Assembly: GCA_002327965.1 (NCBI GenBank)
Contig: DCVB01000086.1
Location: 1 to 55,649, forward strand
DNA: 55,649 nucleotides
DNA from: Candidatus Aminicenantes bacterium UBA2199
Lineage (GTDB): Bacteria > Acidobacteriota > Aminicenantia > UBA2199
Direction of reading: 5' to 3'
A program made the translations under genes and the position numbers. Below the pieces are notes generated by a model, which made no database searches, was not told where the DNA came from, and saw nothing but the letters and a program-made list of their open reading frames with translations. Each line of letters starts with the position of its first letter. Position 1 is the first letter of the stretch. This document shows, in pieces, positions 14,764 through 22,712 of this stretch.

Positions 14764-16425
14764 ATGAAAACCCGCACCTGGATCATAATCATCGCGCTGT
14801 TCCTGGCCCTGGCGCCGGCGGCGCCGGCCTGCACCAACTACCTGGTCAGCAAGGGCGCCTCCGCCGACCGCTCGACCATGATCACCTACTCGGCCGACTC
14901 GCACGCCCTCTACGGCGACCTGAATTTCATCCCCGCCGGCGAGCACATCGAGGGGACCTGGATCGACGTTTTCGATGGCGACAGCGGCAAGTACCTGGGA
15001 AAGATCCGCCAGGCACGCCGCACCTGGCAGGTGGTCGGGCTGATCAACGAGCACCAGCTGGCGCTGGGCGAGACCACCTTCGGCGGCCGCGAGGAACTGA
15101 TGGACCCCAAGGCGGTGGTCGACTACGGCAGCCTGATGAACCTGGCGCTGCAGCGCGCCCGCACCGCCCGCGAGGCCCTGAAGGTCATGACCGAATTGGT
15201 CGAGGAGTACGGCTACGCTTCGAGCGGCGAATCCTTTTCCGTCTCCGACCCCGACGAAGTGTGGATACTGGAGATGATCTCCAAGGGGCCCGAGCGCAAG
15301 GGCGCCGTCTGGGTGGCGCGCATGGTGCCCGACGGCTATGTCTGCGGCCACGCCAACCAGGCGCGCATCCACCGCTTCCCCCTGCAGAAGGCCAACAATT
15401 TCTTTGACAGGAAACAGACGACCTTCCACTCCACCGACGTCGTCTCCTTTGCCCGCGAAAAAGGCTATTTCAAAGGTGCCGACAACGAGTTCAGCTTCGC
15501 CGACGCCTACTGCCCGCCCGACTTCGGCGGCCGGCGCTTCTGCGACGCCCGCGTCTGGCAGTTCTTCCGGCGCATCACCCCCGATTCCCGGCAGATGGAC
15601 GCCTACCTGGACTGGGCCCTGGGCATCCGGCCCGACGCCGAGCCCATGCCACTGTTCATCAAGCCCGACCGCAAGCTGTCGCTGCGCGACGTCATGGAGC
15701 TGATGCGCGACCACTACGAGGGGAGCGAGATGGACATGAACCGCGACATCGGCGCCGGTGCCTTCGTCCTGCCTTACCGCTGGCGGCCCATGACCTGGAA
15801 AATCGACAAGGACGCCAAGGAAAGCTACTTCTTCGAGCGCGCCACCTCCACCCAGCAGACCGCGTACTCCTTCGTCGCCCAGTCGCGCTCCTGGCTGCCC
15901 GGTGCCATCGGCGGCATCTTCTGGGTGGGCATGGACGACACCTTCAGCACCGTTTACGCCCCCATGTATTGCGGCATCCGCCAGGTGCCGCCGAGCTACG
16001 CCAAGGGGACCGGCGACTTCAACCGGTTCAGCTGGGATTCGGCCTTCTGGGTGTTCAACTTCGTCTCCAACTACGCCTATTCGCGCTACGCCGACATGAT
16101 CCAGGATATCCAGGCCGTGCAGCGCGAGATCGAGGGCAAGTACCTCGCCGTGCAGCCCGAGCTCGAGGCGGCGGTGCTGGAGCTCTACAAGCGCTCGCCC
16201 GAGCTGGCCCGCGACCGCCTCACCGCCTACAGCGTGAGCGAGGGCGAGGCGCTGGTCAAGCGCTGGAAGAAGCTGGGCGAGTTCCTGATCTGGAAATACC
16301 TCGACGGCAACGTGCGCGACAGCCAGGGCAAGGTCACCCACCCGCCGTATCCCAGGGAGTGGTACGAGCGCATCATCAAGGAGACGGGAGACAGGTTCAA
16401 GGTACCCGAAGAAAAGAAAGATTAA
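14764..16425 (+). CDS. exported C69-family dipeptidase
   Basis: 553 residues. A signal peptide (MKTRTWIIIIALFLALAPAA) ends directly before Cys23 in PAC-TNYLVSKGAS. In family C69 (PepD, N-terminal-nucleophile fold), that Cys becomes the catalytic N-terminus after processing. Other family marks are MITYSADSHALYGDL, LINEHQLALGETTFGG and DPDEVWILEM. The C-terminal ~150 residues carry the usual helix-rich extension. It should cleave short peptides outside the cytoplasm. AGGAGG lies upstream. It stands alone between repeat blocks, one of several exported peptidases in this window. Confidence 0.9.
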   Translation: MKTRTWIIIIALFLALAPAAPACTNYLVSKGASADRSTMITYSADSHALYGDLNFIPAGEHIEGTWIDVFDGDSGKYLGKIRQARRTWQVVGLINEHQLALGETTFGGREELMDPKAVVDYGSLMNLALQRARTAREALKVMTELVEEYGYASSGESFSVSDPDEVWILEMISKGPERKGAVWVARMVPDGYVCGHANQARIHRFPLQKANNFFDRKQTTFHSTDVVSFAREKGYFKGADNEFSFADAYCPPDFGGRRFCDARVWQFFRRITPDSRQMDAYLDWALGIRPDAEPMPLFIKPDRKLSLRDVMELMRDHYEGSEMDMNRDIGAGAFVLPYRWRPMTWKIDKDAKESYFFERATSTQQTAYSFVAQSRSWLPGAIGGIFWVGMDDTFSTVYAPMYCGIRQVPPSYAKGTGDFNRFSWDSAFWVFNFVSNYAYSRYADMIQDIQAVQREIEGKYLAVQPELEAAVLELYKRSPELARDRLTAYSVSEGEALVKRWKKLGEFLIWKYLDGNVRDSQGKVTHPPYPREWYERIIKETGDRFKVPEEKKD

Positions 16426-16431
16426 ATAGAA

Positions 16432-16534
16432 GTAGATGAGTTGAAGGGTAGATGAGTTGATGGGTTAGGAAAAAACCTTGGGGCGGCTTCAGGGCTCTTA
16501 ACCCTTCCACACTTCCACCCTTTTACCCTTCAAC
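16432..16534. repeat. hairpin element built of octamers, four per arm
   Basis: The left arm (16432-16463) is four octamers: GTAGATGA, GTTGAAGG, GTAGATGA, GTTGATGG, followed by GTTAGG. The right arm (16499-16530) is four octamers: TAACCCTT, CCACACTT, CCACCCTT, TTACCCTT, then CAAC. GTTGAAGGGTA (16440-16450) pairs perfectly with TACCCTTCAAC (16524-16534), and GGGTTA (16462-16467) with TAACCC (16499-16504). A related hairpin is at 53008-53106. It lies between the ends of two converging genes and could act as a terminator for both. Confidence 0.8.
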
Positions 16535-16540
16535 AAGTCG

Positions 16541-17869
16541 TTATTGAAACTTTTTAAAAAAGCCCAAGCCGAACAGCAGCTTGCCGGGCAGTTCTTTCCG
16601 CGGTTCCAGGCAGATGTCCTTTTTCCAGCCAACGTAGGGCCGCCATTCGACCGCGCGGCCGCCGGCGGCCGACAGGCGCAGGTCGAGGCGCATTCGATCG
16701 GAATCGACCTCGCCCCTCAGCTCGGAGAACACCTTCACGGCTCGCCCCTTGCAGCTGCCCAGGCCGAGCCTCCCGCCGGCAGTGAAGCCGCGCTTGAAAT
16801 CGAAGCCCGCCATGACCTCGTAGCGGACATCGTTCTCCAGCACGTCGAAGTCGGGCTGGTTGCGCAGCGCCAGGCCGGTGAACAGGCTGGCCGCGAACGG
16901 CCGGTCGTCGTCGACGGGCAGGTCCAGCCGGTAGCGCGCCACCCAGGCGCCATAAAGCCCGCGGGCAAAACGCCGCTCGTAGTCGAGGCCGATGTCATAG
17001 ATCATCTTCCAGGGCCAGAACTGGGCGAAAAAGCCTTCGCCATTGAGGATGGGGGCCAGGAAACCGACCGCCAGCGCGACACGGCGCGCCCCGTTCCCGA
17101 AAAATTCCATCTTAAACTCGCCCTCGACCTCCAGCTTGATTCGATCGTCGAAAGGGGAGGCGCCAACTGAAACTTTGATGGTATCCAGGAAGGCGTCGCC
17201 GCCGTCCCCCGAGCGCAGGCGCAGGCCGAGGTAGGAGACGGCGGGGAACTCGTAATGACGGACGTTGCGGAAAAACAGGTCGAGCGAGCGGTTGAGCGCC
17301 AGCGAAAAACCCGCCTCGTGGTAGAGGCGGCGGAAGTCGACCAACTTTAGTTCAACCTCCAGGGTGAGCTCCGGGATGAGGAGGCTGCGCCATTGGCCGG
17401 CGGCGGCGGCCAGGCTGCGGTAACCGTCGCTGCCGCCGATAAAGGTGCCAGCTCCCAGCGCCAGCGTGACGTTTTCCCGATCCAGGACGGCCCGGCCCAG
17501 CAACTCGTTCAGGTTCCATACATAAGGGGTGTCGCGCACCGTACCGTGGCGGCAGAAATGGTTCAGGCGCAGCTCGAGGGCCAGTTGCCGGCCGAGCTCC
17601 CGCCGCACGCCGGCATCGACCCAGTAGTCGATGGCGCCCTGAATACGACCGTTCATCCGCGAGTGGTACTGCACTTCGGCGAACAGGCCGCCCTTCCGGA
17701 TCGGGAAATCGAAACGGAAGACGGGGCGATAGTACCTGCGCTCCAGCGAGTCCAGGCCGTACTCCACCACCAGGCTGGCCTTATTCGATTTTTCCTCCTC
17801 TTTTTCAGCACACACGGGGAGGTTCAGCAGGGTCAGGGCGGCCAGGAAAAGCGGCAGGTGTCTTTTCAA
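16541..17869 (-). CDS. predicted outer-membrane beta-barrel protein
   Basis: 442 residues. Signal peptide MKRHLPLFLAALTLLNLPVCA, then a sequence of alternating hydrophobic strands (RRYYRPVFRFDFP, GLFAEVQYHSRMNG, FKMEFFGNGARRVALAVGFL, GLYGAWVARYRLDLP) ending in LFGLGFFKKFQ, as expected of a barrel. The start codon appears to be TTG (17869), since no ATG gives a complete signal peptide, and no clear Shine-Dalgarno site is present. I do not recognise a named family. It converges with the C69 dipeptidase gene; its partner is unknown. Confidence 0.65.
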   Translation of the reverse strand: MKRHLPLFLAALTLLNLPVCAEKEEEKSNKASLVVEYGLDSLERRYYRPVFRFDFPIRKGGLFAEVQYHSRMNGRIQGAIDYWVDAGVRRELGRQLALELRLNHFCRHGTVRDTPYVWNLNELLGRAVLDRENVTLALGAGTFIGGSDGYRSLAAAAGQWRSLLIPELTLEVELKLVDFRRLYHEAGFSLALNRSLDLFFRNVRHYEFPAVSYLGLRLRSGDGGDAFLDTIKVSVGASPFDDRIKLEVEGEFKMEFFGNGARRVALAVGFLAPILNGEGFFAQFWPWKMIYDIGLDYERRFARGLYGAWVARYRLDLPVDDDRPFAASLFTGLALRNQPDFDVLENDVRYEVMAGFDFKRGFTAGGRLGLGSCKGRAVKVFSELRGEVDSDRMRLDLRLSAAGGRAVEWRPYVGWKKDICLEPRKELPGKLLFGLGFFKKFQ

Positions 17870-17937
17870 GCCGTATAAATATCAGAAAAGAACATGCGCG
17901 GCAATATCCTGTACGCATCCATAACCATGCAGAGGAA

Positions 17938-17960
17938 GGGGCAACCGCGAGGGTTGCCCC
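17938..17960. repeat. REP-like hairpin
   Basis: GGGGCAACC (17938-17946), loop GCGA plus one base, then GGTTGCCCC (17952-17960) form a perfect 9-bp stem in an intergenic gap. The form (GGGGCAACC..GGTTGCCCC) resembles dispersed palindromic elements of many genomes. No second copy was seen in this window. Confidence 0.6.
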
Positions 17961-18007
17961 TACACAAGGATACGGCTCGAGAATTTTTTTTGATCTCGTA
18001 AAAAAAA

Positions 18008-18028
18008 GGGCGGCCGCAGGGGCCGCCC
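18008..18028 (-). terminator. intrinsic terminator of the M3 peptidase gene
   Basis: GGGCGGCC (18008-18015) and GGCCGCCC (18021-18028) form an 8-bp GC stem with a 5-base loop. On the minus strand the stem is followed by seven T (A run at 18001-18007), as expected just after the stop of the gene ending at 18052. Confidence 0.85.
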
Positions 18029-18051
18029 TGAAAAAAATCAAAACAACTGTT

Positions 18052-20172
18052 TTACAGCAGTCCCCGTTTCTTCAGCAGCGGCTCGATCCTGGGCTCGCGG
18101 CCGCGGAAACGCTTGTAGAGCGTCATGGCGTCCTCGGTCCCCAGCCGCGCCAGGATGTTGCGGCGGAAGGACTCGGCCGTGCGGCGGTCGAACAGCGAGG
18201 TCTCCTTGAAGGCCTCGAAGGCGTCGCAGTCGAGCTGCTCCGACCAGATGTAGCTGTAATAGCCCGCCTCGTAGCCGCCGTGGATGTGGGTGAAGTAAGT
18301 CGACTTCCAGCGCGGCAGGATCTCGGGGATCAGGCCGATCCCGTCCATGACCTGCTTCTCGAAGCGGGTGACGTTGACGTTCAGGGCGCTCTCCAGCTGG
18401 TGCCAGGCCATGTCCAGGAAGCAGGAGGCCAGGAACTCCACCGTCTCGAAGCCCTGGTTGAACAGGGAGCTGTTGCGGATCTTTTCCACCAGCTCCGCGG
18501 GGATGACCTCGCCGGTCTGGTAGTGGCGGGCGTAGAGTTTCAGCATCTCGGGCTCGAGCACCCAGTGCTCCATCATCTGCGAGGGCAGCTCCACCGAGTC
18601 CTGGGGAGCGAAGTTGGAGCGGTAGCGGCTGTCGGTGAACAGCGTGTTCAGGGCGTGGCCGAACTCGTGGAACGACGTGCTGACCTCGTCGAGACTGAGC
18701 AGCGAGGGGGTGCCGGGAGTCGGCTTGGTGAAGTTTCCGACCAGGGTGGCGAAGGGGACCACGCGCTTGCCGTCCCTGTAGAAGGTGCCGCGGAAGGCGC
18801 CCGACCAGGCGCCGCCCTGCTTGTTGTCGCGCGGAAAGAAGTCCATGTACAGGATGCCCAGCAGCGAACCGTCGCGGTCGCGCACTTCGGCCACGCGCAC
18901 GTCGGGGTGATAGACCGGGATGTCCTTGCGCTCGACGAAGCGCAGCCCCCAGAGCCTCTCGGCCAGGGTGAACATGCCCTGTTGGACGTTCTCCAGCATG
19001 AAGTAGGGGCGCAGCGCCGAGTCGTCCAGGTCGTACTTGGCCTTGCGCAGCTTCTCGGCGTAGTGCCACCAGTCCCAGGGCTCGATCCGGAAGCCGCCGC
19101 CCTCCTGGTCGATGATCTTCTGCATCTCGCCGCGCTCGGCCCTGGCCCGCGCCAGCGCCGGCGTCCAGAGCTGCCTGAGGAAAGCGTCGACCCGGGCCGG
19201 CGTCCCGGCCATGCGCGGCTCGATGTAGTAATCGGCGGGCGTCGCATAGCCCAGCAGCCGGGCGCGCTCCTGGCGCAGCACCATCAGCCTCTGCAGCACG
19301 GCCTTGTTGTCCTTGTCGTTGTCGCGGTCGCCGCGCATGAAGAAGCAGGCGAACAGCGCCTGGCGCAGGTCGCGCCGCGGCGAGTACTGCAGGAAGGGGA
19401 TCCAACTGGTCTTCTGGGCGGTAAAGACCCACTTGCCATCCATGTTCATGGCCTTGGCCGTCTCCGCCGCCTCGGCGACGACGCCGTCGGGCAGCCCGGC
19501 CAGGTCGTCCTTGCTGTCGATGACGATGAACGATGAATTGGTCTCGGCCAGGACGTTATCGCTGAACTTCAAGGCCAGGAGCGAATGCTCCCTGTTGATC
19601 TCGCGCAGGCGCTCCTTCCGCTCGGCGTCGAGCAGGGCGCCGCTGCGCACGAAGCCCTTGTAGGTGTTCTCCAGCAGGTAGCGCTGGACATCGTCGAGCT
19701 TCAGCCGGGCGCGACGGTCGTGGACGGCCTTGACGCGGGCGAAGAGTTTCTCGTTGAGGGCGATGTTGTCCTGGTGCGCCGACAGCAGCGGCGCCAGCTC
19801 GCTGGCCAGGTCCTGCATCTCCTGGCTCGTGGCCGCGCTCAGGAGCGAGTAGAAGATATTGCCCACCTCGCCCAGCATCTGGCCCGAGGAATCGAGGGCC
19901 ACGACGGTGTTCTCGAAAGTCGGGGCCTTGAGACTGGCGACGATGGCGTCGATCTCGGCCTGCTGCCGCTTCATCCCCTCCAGCACGGCCGGCTTGAAGT
20001 GCGCCAGCTGGATGCGGTCGAAGGGCGGCGTGTCAAAAGGCGTGCCGTAGGCAGAGAAGAACGGGTTGTCCCCAACGGCGGCACCACCCCACGCGGATGC
20101 GGCCAGGGGCAGGCACAGGACGGTCAGCAGCAGCGCCGGGGCAATCACAATCAGGATGTTTTGTTTGTTCAA
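18052..20172 (-). CDS. exported M3-family metallopeptidase (Dcp-like peptidyl-dipeptidase)
   Basis: 706 residues. The start is taken as the TTG at 20172, because AAGGAGG (20181-20187) sits 8 bases before it and it opens a proper signal peptide (NKQNILIVIAPALLLTVLCL). The upstream open frame passes through the ribosome-binding site. Zinc site SFHEFGHALN (about residue 500) with a downstream SVELPSQMMEHWV carrying the third ligand; the DPxF entry IQLAHFKPAVLEGM and the C-terminal GYEAGYYSYIWSEQLDCDAF are standard for M3A enzymes. It removes C-terminal dipeptides from oligopeptides in the periplasm. A second M3-type enzyme, PepF-like, is at 43311. A possible -10 (TATAAT) is at 20208-20213. Confidence 0.92.
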   Translation of the reverse strand: MNKQNILIVIAPALLLTVLCLPLAASAWGGAAVGDNPFFSAYGTPFDTPPFDRIQLAHFKPAVLEGMKRQQAEIDAIVASLKAPTFENTVVALDSSGQMLGEVGNIFYSLLSAATSQEMQDLASELAPLLSAHQDNIALNEKLFARVKAVHDRRARLKLDDVQRYLLENTYKGFVRSGALLDAERKERLREINREHSLLALKFSDNVLAETNSSFIVIDSKDDLAGLPDGVVAEAAETAKAMNMDGKWVFTAQKTSWIPFLQYSPRRDLRQALFACFFMRGDRDNDKDNKAVLQRLMVLRQERARLLGYATPADYYIEPRMAGTPARVDAFLRQLWTPALARARAERGEMQKIIDQEGGGFRIEPWDWWHYAEKLRKAKYDLDDSALRPYFMLENVQQGMFTLAERLWGLRFVERKDIPVYHPDVRVAEVRDRDGSLLGILYMDFFPRDNKQGGAWSGAFRGTFYRDGKRVVPFATLVGNFTKPTPGTPSLLSLDEVSTSFHEFGHALNTLFTDSRYRSNFAPQDSVELPSQMMEHWVLEPEMLKLYARHYQTGEVIPAELVEKIRNSSLFNQGFETVEFLASCFLDMAWHQLESALNVNVTRFEKQVMDGIGLIPEILPRWKSTYFTHIHGGYEAGYYSYIWSEQLDCDAFEAFKETSLFDRRTAESFRRNILARLGTEDAMTLYKRFRGREPRIEPLLKKRGLL

Positions 20173-20254
20173 AGACGTATCCTCCTTATGAATTGACGGC
20201 AAGTCTCATTATACGTGCAAAAGGCCCCGTGGCGCCAGAGGGGCGGGATCTTTT

Positions 20255-20267
20255 TGTCAACTTGACA
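20255..20267. promoter_or_regulatory. 13-bp palindrome over the -35 box
   Basis: TGTCAA-C-TTGACA is a perfect palindrome in the gap between divergent genes. Its right half is the -35 box of the rightward promoter. It could be a repressor site or simply a symmetric pair of -35 boxes; the leftward copy has no matching -10. Confidence 0.4.
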
Positions 20268-20291
20268 GGAACGGCGTTCCCAGAGGATAAT
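20262..20291 (+). promoter_or_regulatory. promoter of the flavodoxin-fold reductase pair
   Basis: TTGACA (20262-20267), 18 bases, GATAAT (20286-20291). The ATG is at 20320 with GGAGGATCC before it, leaving a leader of about 22 bases. Confidence 0.65.
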
Positions 20292-20319
20292 GGGCTGCGG
20301 AAAATCGAGCGGAGGATCC

Positions 20320-20904
20320 ATGAAGGCAGTTTTTTTCAAGGGGTCGCCCCCGGCGGGGCGCGACCCGCTCAGCAACCGGGCGGCGGCGGCGGTGTCGGCG
20401 CTGCTCAAGTCCAGGGGCTGGGAAACGAAGGCGTTCCCGCTGGCGGCGATGGACATCAAGGCCTGCCGCGGCTGCTTTTCCTGCTGGACGCGGACACCGG
20501 GGCGCTGCATCATCCAGGACGACGACCAGGAAGCGATCCTGCGCGCCTGGGCGGGCGCCGAGCGCATCATCCTGCTGACGCCGGTCACCTTCGGCGGCTA
20601 CGGGCCGGAGCTGAAGAAAACGCTGGACCGCGTCCTCCCCATACTGCTGCCTTTTTTCACCCGCATCCAGGGTGAGACCCATCATCCCCAGCGCTACCCG
20701 CTGCCGCGCCGCCTGCTGGCCGTCGGTACGCTGAAGCAGGAGGACGCCGAAAGCGAGGGCGCCTTCCGCCGGCTGGTCGGCCGCAACGCCCTGAACATGG
20801 GCGACGTCGAGACGACGACCCTGGTGTTCAGCGGCGACGCGTCCCTGGCCACGATGGAAAAGCGCCTCAGCCAGGAGCCGTTCTTCGGCGCGGAGGCCTC
20901 ATGA
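20320..20904 (+). CDS. flavodoxin-fold NAD(P)H-dependent oxidoreductase
   Basis: 194 residues from the ATG at 20320, chosen for its GGAGG site; an in-frame ATG at 20290 would lie inside the -10 box. The fold begins MKAVFFKGSPPAGRDPLSN (FMN phosphate loop). CRGCFSCWTRTPGRCIIQDD (about residues 49-68) is the Cys-rich segment of the iron-sulfur flavoprotein-like reductases, and LLTPVTFGGYGPELKKTLDR follows (flavin isoalloxazine contact). It should bind FMN and reduce small substrates or quinones. It is coupled to a second, shorter-motif paralog by an ATGA overlap (20901). Confidence 0.82.
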   Translation: MKAVFFKGSPPAGRDPLSNRAAAAVSALLKSRGWETKAFPLAAMDIKACRGCFSCWTRTPGRCIIQDDDQEAILRAWAGAERIILLTPVTFGGYGPELKKTLDRVLPILLPFFTRIQGETHHPQRYPLPRRLLAVGTLKQEDAESEGAFRRLVGRNALNMGDVETTTLVFSGDASLATMEKRLSQEPFFGAEAS

Positions 20905-21584
20905 GCAGCCGCAAGGTCCTGCTGCTGGTCGCCAGCCCGCGCGGGGCGGCCAGCACATCCAAGTCGCTGGGCGATCATCTCCTTGCCGGATTGGAGGAGC
21001 GGGGCATGGCGCTGAAGACGCTGCCGCTGTATCCGGCGCTCGGCGAGGAGAGGAAAATGTCCGAGCTGCTGGCCGCCGTCGACCTGTGCGACCTGCTCGT
21101 GCTGGCCTTTCCGCTGTACGTCGACCAGCTGCCGGCGCCGCTCATCGATTTGCTGCGCCAAATCGCCGAGCGCCGGAATGGCCAGGTCCGGACAGGACAG
21201 GCCCTGGCGGCGATCGTCAACTGCGGGTTCCCCGAGACAACCCACTGCCGCCCGGCCGACGACATCGTCCGCCTCTTCGCCGTTCAGGCGGGTTTCCGCT
21301 TCCTGGGCTGCCTGGCGACCGGCATGGGCGGCGCCATCGGCAACCGCTCCCTTGCCAAAGCCGGCGCGATCGTCCGCCACCAGCGCAAGGCCCTGGACCG
21401 GGCCGCCGCATTCCTGTGCGAAAACAAGGAGATCCCCGCCGACGTCATCGCGCTCATGGGCCGGGCGATGATGCCGCGCTGGTTCTACAATTTCGTCGCC
21501 GACCGCGGCTGGAAAAAGGCGGCCGGAAAATACGGCAGCTCCGCCAAACTGTTCGACCGGCCCTACGCCGGCGGGGAGAGTTAA
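20901..21584 (+). CDS. flavodoxin-fold NAD(P)H-dependent oxidoreductase (partner)
   Basis: 227 residues. MSSRKVLLLVASPRGAASTSKS is the FMN-binding loop and VLAFPLYVDQLPAPLIDLLR the second flavin contact. The first lacks the CxGCxxC segment of its neighbour. GFRFLGCLATGMGGAIGNRS is a third conserved stretch. The pair may form a two-subunit flavoenzyme; that is inference from the ATGA coupling. It ends 28 bases before the convergent HPr-kinase-like gene and is probably unrelated to it. Confidence 0.75.
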   Translation: MSSRKVLLLVASPRGAASTSKSLGDHLLAGLEERGMALKTLPLYPALGEERKMSELLAAVDLCDLLVLAFPLYVDQLPAPLIDLLRQIAERRNGQVRTGQALAAIVNCGFPETTHCRPADDIVRLFAVQAGFRFLGCLATGMGGAIGNRSLAKAGAIVRHQRKALDRAAAFLCENKEIPADVIALMGRAMMPRWFYNFVADRGWKKAAGKYGSSAKLFDRPYAGGES

Positions 21585-21612
21585 GAAGGATCTTCCGCAG
21601 GGCCCGGGGCGC

Positions 21613-22554
21613 TCAGGTCGTCTTGCCGATGAAATCCCGGATGAAATCGATTGCCGAGCCGTCGGGGGTGAAGCGGAACTCATGGCCGGGCACCGCGGAG
21701 CAGACCCGCCTGGCGAAGGCGATGATCGGCGCCGCCGTGTCGGGATCGTACCATGGCGTGGAGATCATCGGCAGCAGGCGGTCCGCGGCCTGGGCGGCAT
21801 CCAGTTTTTCGCAGCGGTTCGCTTTCCCGTGCTTCAGGAAAAAGATCCCCGCCAGCGGCGCCTGGCCCGCCCGGGCGATCCCCGCCGTCCCCGCCCAGGG
21901 GGTGCCGAAAGCGATCATCTTCCCCCTGATCTCGCGCACGATCATGCGCTCGTCGCTGAGCATCTTCCCCGCTCTGGCCTTGACCAGCAGCTCGGAGATC
22001 GTGCTCTTGCCAGCACCCGAGGCACCGGCGAAAAGATAGGCCTTTCCCTTATATACCCAACCGGCCGCATGGGTCAGCAGCCCTTTGCGCCCGGCAAAGT
22101 AATGCATCAGCAGCAGCTGGTCGAGGGGGTAGGTCAGCGGCAGGTCGATCGGGACATGGCCACGGGCATCCGCTGATCCGAACCGGCAATACAGGTCAAC
22201 CCGCCCGACCCCCGATTTGAAGCGCGCGACCCACAACGGCTCCCCGCTGCCCGGCCGGTCCAGGCGCAGCCAATAGCCCGATGGATCCCGGAACAGGACC
22301 CAGGAATCCCGGGTGTCGAACACCCGTTCCGCGTCCTGCATGGACGGCCAGCCGTCACCGCGCAGGCGGACTGACATGCGCCCAGTCGGCGCCGCCGCGG
22401 AACGGTCCTGCAAGAATGATCGGTACAGGGGATTGGCGGTGCGCAGCGTCGCGGAAAACGGGGCATTGACTTGGATCGAGATGTCGCCGATGCGCAGGTC
22501 GCCGCCGCGGGGCAGGCGCAGGCTGCCGCTCAGCTTCCCGGTGCCGCGGCGCAA
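21613..22554 (-). CDS. HPr kinase/phosphorylase-like protein of the RiPP-like cassette
   Basis: 313 residues from a TTG at 22554; the exact start is uncertain, since no ATG lies near. The N-terminal half (about residues 20-160) is a beta-rich domain. GKAYLFAGASGAGKSTISELLV holds the P-loop (about 177-185) of HprK-like kinases, followed by LSDERMIVREIRGK. HprK-like proteins occur in lasso-peptide and radical-SAM peptide loci, where some phosphorylate the precursor. Full regulatory HprK also has a phosphorylase motif that I do not see here. The gene overlaps the 3' end of the 60-residue precursor gene by 25 bases, so expression is probably coupled. Confidence 0.78.
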   Translation of the reverse strand: MRRGTGKLSGSLRLPRGGDLRIGDISIQVNAPFSATLRTANPLYRSFLQDRSAAAPTGRMSVRLRGDGWPSMQDAERVFDTRDSWVLFRDPSGYWLRLDRPGSGEPLWVARFKSGVGRVDLYCRFGSADARGHVPIDLPLTYPLDQLLLMHYFAGRKGLLTHAAGWVYKGKAYLFAGASGAGKSTISELLVKARAGKMLSDERMIVREIRGKMIAFGTPWAGTAGIARAGQAPLAGIFFLKHGKANRCEKLDAAQAADRLLPMISTPWYDPDTAAPIIAFARRVCSAVPGHEFRFTPDGSAIDFIRDFIGKTT

Positions 22555-22712
22555 GCGAGGCTCACGCAGGGCTGGTCATAACTCACGCCGCCGCCGCTGG
22601 CCAGCTTGCAGCCGATCCCCAGCGTCTGCGTCCCGGGCGCGATGCTCACCACCCGCAGCATGGGCTTCTCATATTTCTTCCTGGGCGATCCGTTTCCGTT
22701 CCTCTTTTTCAT
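22530..22712 (-). CDS. candidate RiPP precursor peptide (60 aa, three Cys)
   Basis: The ATG (22712) directly abuts the TAG stop of the radical SAM gene, with GGAGGA inside that gene's end. The first 13 residues are very basic (MKKRNGNGSPRKK). Then KYEKPMLRVVSIAPG carries a Y-x-x-P-x-L motif (Tyr14, Pro17, Leu19), like the leader motif that PqqD-type recognition domains bind in lasso and other precursors. TQTLGIGCK (29-36 region) follows, then a Gly/Ser-rich core with Cys35, Cys49 and Cys54 and an Ala-rich end. Its size, its place between the modifying genes and the leader-like motif argue for a modified peptide. No database comparison was possible. Confidence 0.7.
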   Translation of the reverse strand: MKKRNGNGSPRKKYEKPMLRVVSIAPGTQTLGIGCKLASGGGVSYDQPCVSLACAAAPGS

